In this document: piece by piece, positions 1 to 5,463 of the stretch | Position numbering within the stretch: the first letter of the stretch is position 1 | Layout of the letters: each line of letters opens with the position of its first letter | NCBI GenBank assembly: GCA_946641795.1 | Contig: CAMPBZ010000055.1 | Coordinates: 1 to 7,452, forward strand | Reading direction: 5' to 3' | DNA: 7,452 bases | From: an uncultured Clostridia bacterium | GTDB taxonomy: Bacteria > Bacillota > Clostridia > Oscillospirales > CAG-272 | Made by a program: the position numbers and the translations under genes | Notes under the pieces: model-generated | Databases searched by the model: none | The model's input: the letters and a program-made list of their open reading frames with translations, nothing else | Told to the model about the DNA's origin: nothing

Positions 1-1
1 C

Positions 2-481
2 GTCTGCTTTGTTTGCACCGGCAACACCTGCCGCTCGCCTATGGCCGCCGCGGTGGCCAACGCGCTGGCCGCGGAATATAAAAATAACTTTCCCGAAGCG
101 GTGCGGGAATGCCTGCCGCTCCCGGTGGAGGCCATTAGTGCCGGGCTTGCCGCCTGCGAGGGTGAACCGATCGCCGCAAACGCCGTGCTGGCGCTGGAAG
201 CCGCGAACATTCCCCCGGTGCCCGCGCACGACTACCACACGCACACCGCCCATATGCTCTCGCCCGAACTGGCCGCACAGTGCGACCTGATCGTGGGGCT
301 TTCGGGCAGCCACGTGATGGGTCTTTTGATGCAGTATCCGCAATTCGCCGGCAAAATTACCGGTATGCCGAAAGAGATCTCCGACCCCTGGGGGCAGGGA
401 TTGCCGGTGTATCAGGCCTGCCTTGCCGAAATTACCGAGGGCGTAAAAGCGCTGCTCTTCTCCGCCAAAGATGAAAGTTGA
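2..481 (+). CDS. Low-molecular-weight protein phosphatase, probably protein-arginine phosphatase (YwlE-like), 5' end cut off by window
   Basis: The reading frame is open from base 2, and the start codon lies just outside the window; by comparison with B. subtilis YwlE only a few N-terminal residues are missing. The first visible residues contain the LMW phosphatase P-loop CTGNTCRSP, with nucleophile Cys at visible residue 5 and phosphate-binding Arg at 11. The conserved DP general-acid motif is seen as SDPWG, with Asp at about visible residue 128. Family knowledge: the P-loop forms a cysteinyl-phosphate intermediate, and a Thr in the position found here (visible residue 9) marks phospho-arginine-specific YwlE enzymes, which reverse McsB phosphorylation; tyrosine phosphatases usually carry Ile/Leu there. 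Arginine specificity is therefore an inference from one residue. The C-terminus overlaps rimI by 11 bases, so the two are likely cotranscribed and translationally coupled. Cytoplasmic; no signal peptide region is visible. Confidence 0.88.
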   Translation, partial: VCFVCTGNTCRSPMAAAVANALAAEYKNNFPEAVRECLPLPVEAISAGLAACEGEPIAANAVLALEAANIPPVPAHDYHTHTAHMLSPELAAQCDLIVGLSGSHVMGLLMQYPQFAGKITGMPKEISDPWGQGLPVYQACLAEITEGVKALLFSAKDES

Positions 482-926
482 TATTTTACAGGTCGCGCGG
501 GAGCACCTGCCCGGCATTGCCGCGCTGGAAACCGTCTGCTTTTCCGAGCCGTGGAGCGAAAACGCGCTGGGTCTCTTTTTGGGGGACGAAGCCGTTGCCT
601 TTGCCGCGGTGCACGGGGAGACGGTGCTGGGCTATATTGGAATGCTGTTGGCGCCCGGCGAAGGGCAAATCCTCAACCTTGCCGTTCTGCCCGAGGCGCG
701 CCGGCAGGGTCTTGCAAGGGCTTTGGTCGCGCGGCTGATCGAAGAGGCCGAACGCAAAAATCTTGCCGCGCTCTCGCTGGAAGTCCGCGTTTCCAATGCG
801 CCGGCCATCCGGCTTTACCAATCCTTCGGCTTTCAAATTGCCGGCACCCGCAAGCACTTTTACCGCCGCCCGACCGAGGACGGCCTGGTGATGATCAAGC
901 CGCTTGCCCCGAAATCTGACGTTTAA
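471..926 (+). CDS. rimI: Ribosomal protein S18-alanine N-acetyltransferase RimI
   Basis: A 151-residue GNAT-fold acetyltransferase of normal RimI length. The acetyl-CoA pyrophosphate-binding motif is RRQGLA at residues 77-82, directly after the strand ILNLAVLPE. The C-terminal half carries the RimI signature LEVRVSNAPAIRLYQSFGF (about residues 103-121), then a Tyr and TEDGLVM. E104 and Y116 align with the catalytic Glu and Tyr of E. coli RimI. Known role: acetylates the N-terminal alanine of S18; some homologues act more broadly. The ATG lies inside the 3' end of the phosphatase gene (11-base overlap) with no strong Shine-Dalgarno, which suggests translational coupling. The gap to tsaD is only 20 bases; rimI beside tsaD is a common arrangement in Firmicutes, often with tsaE and tsaB upstream, which cannot be seen here. 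Confidence 0.93.
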   Translation: MKVDILQVAREHLPGIAALETVCFSEPWSENALGLFLGDEAVAFAAVHGETVLGYIGMLLAPGEGQILNLAVLPEARRQGLARALVARLIEEAERKNLAALSLEVRVSNAPAIRLYQSFGFQIAGTRKHFYRRPTEDGLVMIKPLAPKSDV

Positions 927-946
927 CAAAGGAGTTCAAAAAACCA

Positions 947-1972
947 ATGGCTCTGCTCCTTGGAATGGAATCCTCCTGCGACGAAACTTCCGCCGCCGTG
1001 GTGGAAGAGCAAAACGGCATTCTGACCGTGCGCTCCAACATTGTCGCTTCCCAAATTGAAACCCACCGGCTTTACGGCGGCGTGGTGCCCGAAATTGCCA
1101 GCCGCGCCCACGTGGAGGCGGTCACAAAGGTTACGAAAGATGCGCTGGACGGTGCGGGCATTGCCCTTTCCGACCTGGACGCCATTGCCGTAACCTCCCA
1201 CCCCGGCCTGATCGGCGCGCTGCTCGTAGGCGTCAATTTTGCCAAATCGCTCGCGTTTGCCAATCGCATTCCGCTGGTTTCGGTCAACCATATCCACGCG
1301 CATATCTGCGCCGCGTTTTTGACCCATACCGACCTGAAACCGCCCTTTCTTGCCCTGGTGGTTTCGGGCGGGCACACCTGCTTTTACGTTGTAAACGAGA
1401 AAATGGAATACCGCGAGATCGGCGGCACGCGCGACGACGCCGCAGGCGAGGCTTTCGATAAAATCGGGCGCGTGATCGGGCTTCCCTATCCCGGCGGCGC
1501 CGCCCTGGACAGGCTGGCCTGCGAGGGCGACCCGAAGGCGATCGCACTCCCCTCTCCCGCGCTTGCCGGCGAGGAAATCGCCCTTTCGTTCAGCGGCATC
1601 AAAACCGCCGCGCTCAACTACCTAAACAGCGCCGGGCAAAAGGGCGAGACCGTAAACCGCGCCGATCTTGCCGCTTCCTATACGGCAAAAATCGTGGACG
1701 CCATCGTCAAAAAAACCGGCCTTGCGCTCAAACAAACCGGCCTGCAAACGCTGGTGCTTGCCGGCGGCGTTGCCGCAAACTCGCACCTGCGCGCCGCACT
1801 GGAAACGCTTTGCAAAAAAAGAAACGTCCGGCTGGCAATGCCCACGGTCGCCCTTTGCGGCGACAACGGCGCTATGGTGGCGGCGGCGGGATATTTCGGC
1901 TACCGTGCCGGGCGCTTTGCCGATACGGCGCTGAACGCCTCGGCACTCGACAACCCCGAAGGCGTGATCTGA
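947..1972 (+). CDS. tsaD: tRNA N6-adenosine threonylcarbamoyltransferase TsaD (Kae1/YgjD family)
   Basis: A complete 341-residue member of the universal Kae1/TsaD family, of typical bacterial length. It opens with the ASKHA-fold signature LLGMESSCDETSAA (residues 4-17). The metal-binding HxxxH is H115/H119 in VNHIHAHI, and the third ligand is D306 in CGDNGAM. Other hallmarks are VSGGHT (139-144), DDAAGEAFDK (163-172), YPGG (181-184) and LAGGVAANSHLR (271-282). Known role: with TsaB and TsaE it transfers the threonylcarbamoyl group from TC-AMP to A37 of ANN-decoding tRNAs, giving t6A; it acts in the cytoplasm and is essential in many bacteria. The start is supported by AAAGGAG at 928-934, about 12 bases upstream. 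It follows rimI by 20 bases. No intact U-tract terminator follows it; a short GC palindrome lies at 2008-2022. Confidence 0.97.
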   Translation: MALLLGMESSCDETSAAVVEEQNGILTVRSNIVASQIETHRLYGGVVPEIASRAHVEAVTKVTKDALDGAGIALSDLDAIAVTSHPGLIGALLVGVNFAKSLAFANRIPLVSVNHIHAHICAAFLTHTDLKPPFLALVVSGGHTCFYVVNEKMEYREIGGTRDDAAGEAFDKIGRVIGLPYPGGAALDRLACEGDPKAIALPSPALAGEEIALSFSGIKTAALNYLNSAGQKGETVNRADLAASYTAKIVDAIVKKTGLALKQTGLQTLVLAGGVAANSHLRAALETLCKKRNVRLAMPTVALCGDNGAMVAAAGYFGYRAGRFADTALNASALDNPEGVI

Positions 1973-1977
1973 CCGCT

Positions 1978-2008
1978 CGACGAAAAACCAGAAAAAACGA
2001 CGAAAAAC
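1978..2008 (+). repeat. 11-bp direct repeat CGACGAAAAAC, two copies 20 bp apart
   Basis: CGACGAAAAAC occurs at 1978-1988 and again at 1998-2008, immediately after the tsaD stop. The 20-bp period places both copies on roughly the same face of the helix, as expected for a protein-binding direct repeat, but no known regulator is recognised. The unit is short and A-rich, so chance or slippage origin is possible. Confidence 0.4.
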
Positions 2009-2022
2009 GGCTCCCGGAGCCG
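2008..2022 (+). terminator. Short GC stem-loop after tsaD, weak terminator candidate
   Basis: CGGCTC (2008-2013), loop CCG, GAGCCG (2017-2022) form a perfect 6-bp hairpin. It is flanked by A's on the left and only ATTT on the right, so the U-tract is poor. It may mark the 3' end of the phosphatase-rimI-tsaD transcript, but termination would probably be inefficient. It could also be a protein-binding palindrome. Confidence 0.35.
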
Positions 2023-2027
2023 ATTTC

Positions 2028-2059
2028 CCTGTGGAAAAATCTGTGGAACCTGTGGAAAA
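2028..2059 (+). promoter_or_regulatory. Cluster of DnaA-box-like TGTGGAA motifs upstream of rex
   Basis: TGTGGAAAA occurs at 2030-2038 and 2051-2059, inside an 11-bp direct repeat CCTGTGGAAAA with a 21-bp period. A third, shorter TGTGGAA lies between them at 2042-2048. On the reverse strand the full copies read TTTTCCACA, one base from the canonical DnaA box TTATCCACA. Spacing is 12 and 9 bases. Dense TTTTCCACA-type repeats are familiar around dnaA and oriC in Firmicutes; here they precede a rex, dnaD-like and dnaC-like gene set. DnaA binding is inferred, not shown. Confidence 0.45.
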
Positions 2060-2075
2060 CCCCCGCAAAAAAATC

Positions 2076-2097
2076 GTTTTGCTCCCAAAAGCAAAAC
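2076..2097 (+). repeat. Inverted repeat (8-bp arms) in the rex leader
   Basis: GTTTTGCT (2076-2083) and AGCAAAAC (2090-2097) are perfect complements around a 6-base loop. The repeat sits 5 bases before the rex Shine-Dalgarno region (GTGAGGA, 2103-2109) without covering it. It may be an operator or an RNA hairpin. It does not match the usual Rex operator (TTGT...ACAA type), so autoregulation through it is not supported. No convincing -35/-10 pair was found anywhere in the 1973-2116 gap. Confidence 0.4.
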
Positions 2098-2116
2098 CGA
2101 AAGTGAGGATTGTTTT

Positions 2117-2800
2117 ATGTCAACTTCCGATCAATTCCCAAACCTTCCGGTCGAGGAAGAATTGCCAACCGTAGCCGACCCGGTCATTCGCCGTCTGCCG
2201 CGGTATTTCCGCTATTTGCGGATTTTGATGCGCAACGGGAAAATGCGCGTCAGCTCCGGGGAACTGGCCGCAATGATGCACATTACCGCCTCGCAGATCC
2301 GCCAGGACCTCAACTGCTTCGGCGGCTTCGGCCAACAGGGCTATGGCTATAACGTAAGCTATCTCTATGCCAAAATTTGCGAACTGCTCGGCGTTGGCGC
2401 CGGGATCACCGCCGTTGTGATCGGCGCGGGCGACCTGGGACGCGCGCTGGTGCGCTCCTCGATGTTTGCCAAACGCGGGGTGGACATTCTCTCGCTGTTC
2501 GACATCAACCCGGCGCTCATCGGGCACGAGTTCGGCGGCGTTACCGTGCGGGATATGACCGATCTGGAAACCTTCTGCAAGCAAAACGAGGTCAAAATGG
2601 CGGTGCTGACCCTGCCGAAAGACCAGGCCGAAACGGTTGCCGACCGGCTGATTGCCGCCGGCATCAAAGGTCTTTGGAACTTTACCGGCAAGGAACTGCA
2701 CTACGATGACCCCGAAATTGTTGTGGAGGAAGTCCACCTGGGCGACTCGCTGATGAGCCTGAACTACCGCCTTTGCCACAAACCGGCAAAAAAAGATTAA
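2117..2800 (+). CDS. rex: Redox-sensing transcriptional repressor Rex
   Basis: A complete 227-residue Rex protein. The N-terminal winged-helix domain (about residues 22-90) has the family signature RRLPRYFRYL, VSSGELA, and the recognition helix and wing SQIRQDLNCFGGFGQQGYGY. The Rossmann domain follows with VIGAGDLGRAL (GxGxxG glycines 103, 105, 108) and D129 at the end of the second strand, the usual place for NAD ribose contact. A C-terminal helix near SLNYRLCH corresponds to the swapped dimer helix. Known role: a dimer that binds DNA when NAD+ is high and releases it when NADH rises, controlling fermentation and anaerobic energy genes. The ATG at 2117 has GTGAGGA 7 bases upstream. The DnaD-domain gene follows after 27 bases, so rex is probably the first gene of a three-gene operon. 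Rex targets are not visible here. Confidence 0.96.
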   Translation: MSTSDQFPNLPVEEELPTVADPVIRRLPRYFRYLRILMRNGKMRVSSGELAAMMHITASQIRQDLNCFGGFGQQGYGYNVSYLYAKICELLGVGAGITAVVIGAGDLGRALVRSSMFAKRGVDILSLFDINPALIGHEFGGVTVRDMTDLETFCKQNEVKMAVLTLPKDQAETVADRLIAAGIKGLWNFTGKELHYDDPEIVVEEVHLGDSLMSLNYRLCHKPAKKD

Positions 2801-2827
2801 CGCCACCAAACGGAGCAATCTGAACAT

Positions 2828-3790
2828 ATGAAAGTACAATGGAACTTCGGGGGCCGCGTGCTTACCCTGCCCTCGGCGGCGGCCGAAATCAACGCGTCCG
2901 CCCGCCAGCTGCGCGTGCTCTTCCTGCTTGCCGCGGGAATGACCGAGCTTGCCGCCCTTGCCGCGGAGCTGAACTGCAAGCAATCCGAAATCAAAGAGGA
3001 CATTGCCTTCTGGCAGGCGGCCGGCATTCTGCAAACCGACCTTTCCCTGCCCGCGCCGGCGGCAAAACCGGCGGCCGCACCGGCACCGGCGGCGCCCAAA
3101 AAACTCGCCCGCGCCGACGAAATCCCCACCTACTCCACCGAGGAGCTCAACGCAATGCTCGAACGCCGCGCCTCGTTGCGCGCAATGATCGAGGAAGCCC
3201 AGCGGATTATGGGCAAGCTCTTCAACACCTACGAGATCAACATTCTGCTGGGTATGGTGGACTACCTGGAACTGGACGAAGATTACATCCTTTTGCTGCT
3301 TGCCCATTGCGCGCGCATTGAGAAAAAAGGAATGCGCACCATCGAGCGCTATGCCATCTCGCTCATCGACCGCGGCATTACCACCGCCGAGGCGCTGGAA
3401 GAGCAGGTACAACTGATTGAAGCGCAGTACACGCTGGAAGGAAAGGTGCGCGCCGTTTTCGGGCTGAAAAGCCGCTCGCTAACCGCAAAGGAGCAAAAGC
3501 TGATCGCCGCCTGGGCCTCCTTCGGCTACGGCGAGGAGATCATCCGCCGCGCCTACGAGATTACGGTGGACACCATTCACCAGCCCTCTATGCAATATAC
3601 CAACGCCATTCTGGAACGCTGGCACGCCGCCGGGCTGAACACCCCGGAAGAGATTGACGCCGCGCTGGAAGCCGAACGCGCCGAGCGGGAAAAGACCGGC
3701 GATGCTACCGCCGATTTCAAAACCTTTGACCCGAACGCCGCCTTTGAGGCCGCCCTGCGCCGCAGTTACGGAAAGCCGGAGACCAAATGA
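2828..3790 (+). CDS. DnaD/DnaB_2-domain replication initiation (primosome) protein
   Basis: A 320-residue protein with a helical, winged-helix-like N-terminal part (about 1-72), an Ala/Pro-rich flexible linker (about 74-92), and two consecutive DnaD-like C-terminal helical domains (about 103-190 and 202-270). The second ends with YTNAILERW (257-265), matching the YxxxIxxxW signature of DnaD/DnaB_2 domains. A charged tail (about 277-320) follows. Family knowledge: DnaD and DnaB of low-GC Gram-positives bind DNA and remodel it to help load the replicative helicase. Location just before a DnaC-like ATPase gene, with 18 bases between, fits a helicase-loading pair. The SD GGAG is at 2812-2815. It may instead be of the phage-replication-protein type, but the conserved genes around it argue for a chromosomal copy. 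Whether it corresponds functionally to B. subtilis DnaD or DnaB cannot be decided here, so no symbol is given. Confidence 0.88.
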   Translation: MKVQWNFGGRVLTLPSAAAEINASARQLRVLFLLAAGMTELAALAAELNCKQSEIKEDIAFWQAAGILQTDLSLPAPAAKPAAAPAPAAPKKLARADEIPTYSTEELNAMLERRASLRAMIEEAQRIMGKLFNTYEINILLGMVDYLELDEDYILLLLAHCARIEKKGMRTIERYAISLIDRGITTAEALEEQVQLIEAQYTLEGKVRAVFGLKSRSLTAKEQKLIAAWASFGYGEEIIRRAYEITVDTIHQPSMQYTNAILERWHAAGLNTPEEIDAALEAERAEREKTGDATADFKTFDPNAAFEAALRRSYGKPETK

Positions 3791-3808
3791 CCGAAAGGAA
3801 ACGATAAA

Positions 3809-4795
3809 ATGTCTTACAGAACGTCATACAGGCAAGAAAATATGCGCCTGGTACGCGAAGAATACGAGGAAAAAGCCCTGCGCGCCGAAAAGGAAGCCGC
3901 GGCGCGCCGCGCCGAGGTGGAGGAGGCAATTCCCGAAGTGCGCGCGCTGGACGCCTCCCTTTCCGGGCTGGGGTTGAAGATCTTTCAGATCGCAATGCAA
4001 GGCGGCGACGTTGCCGCGGCGGTGCAAACCCTGCACGAGGAAACCGACGCCCTGCTTGTCAAGCGCGCCGCTCTGCTGCGCAAAAACGGCTTTCCCGCCG
4101 ACTACGACGACGCAAAATATGAGTGCCCGCTCTGCCGCGACACCGGCTTTATCAAGGGCGAAATGTGCGAATGTATGCGCCGCCGGATCATTGAGGTGGG
4201 TATGCGCTCCTCCGGGCTTTCGGAACTGCTCAAAAAACAGTCGTTTGAAAACTTTTCGCTGGAATATTACCGCTACAATCCCGAGATCTACCGCGAAATG
4301 AGCGAGGTCTTTGCCGCCGCAAAAACCTTTGCCGAGGAGTTCGGCTCCCCCGATCCCACGGCAAAAAATCTGTTGCTGGTGGGCGGCTCGGGCATTGGCA
4401 AAACCCACCTTTCCTCGGCCATTGCGCGCCGGGTGATCGAGCGGGGCTATGACGTGCTCTACAACAGCGCCGTGGGAATGCTCTCGGATTTTGAAACGCT
4501 CCGTTTCGGCACCGGGCTTGCCCAGGGGAACGGCGCCGATGTTTCGCGCTACACCGAATGCGACCTGCTGGTGCTGGACGATCTGGGTACTGAGGTGGTC
4601 AACCAGTTCTCGCTCTCCTGCCTGTACCACGTGGTCAACACGCGGCTGAACAAGGAGCTTCCCACCGTTATCAGCTCCAATCTGCCGCCAATGGAGATCA
4701 GCAAAACCTACACCGACCGCATTGCAAGCCGCCTGTTTGGCGAGTACCGGGTGCTGATGTTCCGCGGCAGGGACGTCCGCCAGCAGAAAAAATAA
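3809..4795 (+). CDS. DnaC/DnaI-like AAA+ helicase loader ATPase
   Basis: A 328-residue ATPase. A charged, probably coiled-coil N-terminal region (about 8-50) leads to a Cys cluster, CPLC (C106, C109) and CEC (C120, C122), likely one zinc site as in DnaI-type loaders. The AAA+ core has Walker A GGSGIGKT (192-199), Walker B LLVLDD (253-258), sensor-1 SSN (289-291), and DRIASRL (303-309), whose Arg residues occupy the usual arginine-finger region. Known role: ATP-dependent loading of the replicative helicase onto single-stranded DNA at origin or restart sites. IstB-type transposase helpers share the core, but no transposase is adjacent, and the zinc site with the DnaD-domain neighbour supports a helicase loader. 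The SD AAAGGAAA is at 3794-3801. This is probably the last gene of the rex operon, ending at the hairpin terminator 4810-4851. Confidence 0.9.
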   Translation: MSYRTSYRQENMRLVREEYEEKALRAEKEAAARRAEVEEAIPEVRALDASLSGLGLKIFQIAMQGGDVAAAVQTLHEETDALLVKRAALLRKNGFPADYDDAKYECPLCRDTGFIKGEMCECMRRRIIEVGMRSSGLSELLKKQSFENFSLEYYRYNPEIYREMSEVFAAAKTFAEEFGSPDPTAKNLLLVGGSGIGKTHLSSAIARRVIERGYDVLYNSAVGMLSDFETLRFGTGLAQGNGADVSRYTECDLLVLDDLGTEVVNQFSLSCLYHVVNTRLNKELPTVISSNLPPMEISKTYTDRIASRLFGEYRVLMFRGRDVRQQKK

Positions 4796-4809
4796 AGGTT
4801 TTCCGTATG

Positions 4810-4851
4810 AAAAAATGGATTTGTGAAACACTATTCGCAAATCCATTTTTT
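4810..4851 (+). terminator. Strong, near-symmetrical intrinsic terminator after the dnaC-like gene
   Basis: AAAAAATGGATTTGTG (4810-4825) pairs with CGCAAATCCATTTTTT (4836-4851) over 16 positions with one T-G wobble, around a 10-base loop. The A6 and T6 ends mean it could terminate transcription on both strands. It lies 14 bases after the dnaC-like stop and only 23 bases before the next start codon, which leaves no room for a promoter between hairpin and gene. Confidence 0.85.
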
Positions 4852-4874
4852 GATTTTGAAAGGAAACCGCAACC

Positions 4875-5327
4875 ATGACCGAAACCAAGCCGAAAACCGC
4901 CGAAGAACTGCTGGAAGGCACCTACCGCAACGTGCGGATGTGCGCCGACTCCCTGCTCGACCTGTTGCCCCACGTCCAAGAAGAAGCCCTCAAAAGCGAA
5001 ATGACCACCGAGGTCTCGGTTTACGAGGCCTTCTCCTCCCGCGTTGTCAAGGAACTGCACGCGCTGGGCGCCACCCCGGCGGAAATCAACCCTGTTGCCC
5101 GTTTTTCGGCAAAAATGGGCACCTTCTGGCATACGCTGACCGACCCCTCCGCGCCGCACATTGCCCAAATGATCCTGGAAGGCACCACCATGGGCGTTGG
5201 CAACCTGCTGCGCGCCTTGCACGAGGCCGAAAACACCGGCGTTCCCGAAAGCGTCCTTGCCGTTGCGCGCGACGTTTGCAACTACGAGGAAGAAACAATG
5301 GAACGGATCAAATCTTTTCTGAAATAA
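4875..5327 (+). CDS. Conserved helical protein of unknown function
   Basis: A 150-residue acidic protein with no transmembrane segment or signal peptide. Its sequence suggests a bundle of about four amphipathic helices: roughly 8-30, 34-65, 74-115 and 120-150. Notable stretches are EELLEGTYRNVRMCADSLLD near the start and SAPHIAQMILEGTTMGVGNL at about residues 96-115. I recall similar small uncharacterised proteins in Clostridia with a ...HLAEMMIQGxxMGI... segment, but I cannot name a domain family. The overall look is ferritin-like or DUF2383-like, yet no clear set of metal ligands (paired ExxH) is visible, so metal binding is not claimed. The start is supported by AAAGGAAA at 4859-4866. It sits between two terminators, alone. 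Expression may depend on read-through of the upstream hairpin, or on a promoter within the 3' end of the dnaC-like gene that I could not identify. Confidence 0.8.
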   Translation: MTETKPKTAEELLEGTYRNVRMCADSLLDLLPHVQEEALKSEMTTEVSVYEAFSSRVVKELHALGATPAEINPVARFSAKMGTFWHTLTDPSAPHIAQMILEGTTMGVGNLLRALHEAENTGVPESVLAVARDVCNYEEETMERIKSFLK

Positions 5328-5332
5328 TAACC

Positions 5333-5360
5333 ACAGTCCGGGCGGCCTTGCCCGGACTGT
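5333..5360 (+). terminator. Intrinsic terminator after the 150-residue protein gene
   Basis: ACAGTCCGGGC (5333-5343) and GCCCGGACTGT (5350-5360) form a perfect 11-bp stem with a 6-base loop (GGCCTT), followed by the pyrimidine tract TCCCTTTTCC. It begins 6 bases after the stop codon. Confidence 0.88.
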
Positions 5361-5386
5361 TCCCTTTTCCTTCCGGCGCCCGGCTC

Positions 5387-5415
5387 TTGACAGCCGTCGA
5401 AAAAAGGAGTATAAT
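5387..5415 (+). promoter_or_regulatory. Consensus SigA-type promoter for the glycosyltransferase gene
   Basis: TTGACA (5387-5392) and TATAAT (5410-5415) are both exact consensus boxes with the ideal 17-bp spacer. Transcription should begin near 5421-5423, giving a leader of about 40 bases. The leader begins with the perfect 12-bp palindrome CCGCGGCCGCGG (5425-5436). Confidence 0.93.
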
Positions 5416-5463
5416 AGAGAAAAACCGCGGCCGCGGCATCACCCTTTTTTCGAGGTGCAAACA

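Noticed and set aside
2109..2126. ATTGTTTTATGTCAAC at the rex start as a possible Rex operator
   Set aside because: Only three outer bases (TTG...CAA) are symmetrical and the spacing does not fit TTGT-N-ACAA half-sites.
3045..3105. GC-rich CCGGCGGC-like repetition inside the DnaD-domain gene
   Set aside because: It is explained by Ala/Pro codons in the linker of the protein and is not a separate repeat element.
2120..3412. Long open frame on the - strand (430 codons) opposite rex and the DnaD-domain gene
   Set aside because: It is antisense to two clear genes, has no family resemblance, and is rich in His/Gly/Arg as expected from the complement of GC-rich codons.
3809..4795. IstB-like transposition helper ATPase as an alternative for the DnaC-like gene
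   Set aside because: No IstA-type transposase, terminal repeats or other mobile-element signs are present; the zinc Cys cluster and DnaD-domain neighbour fit a helicase loader.
3824..4921. Long open frame on the - strand (365 codons) opposite the DnaC-like gene
   Set aside because: It is antisense to a gene with intact Walker and zinc motifs and runs through the terminator hairpin. This is a composition artefact.
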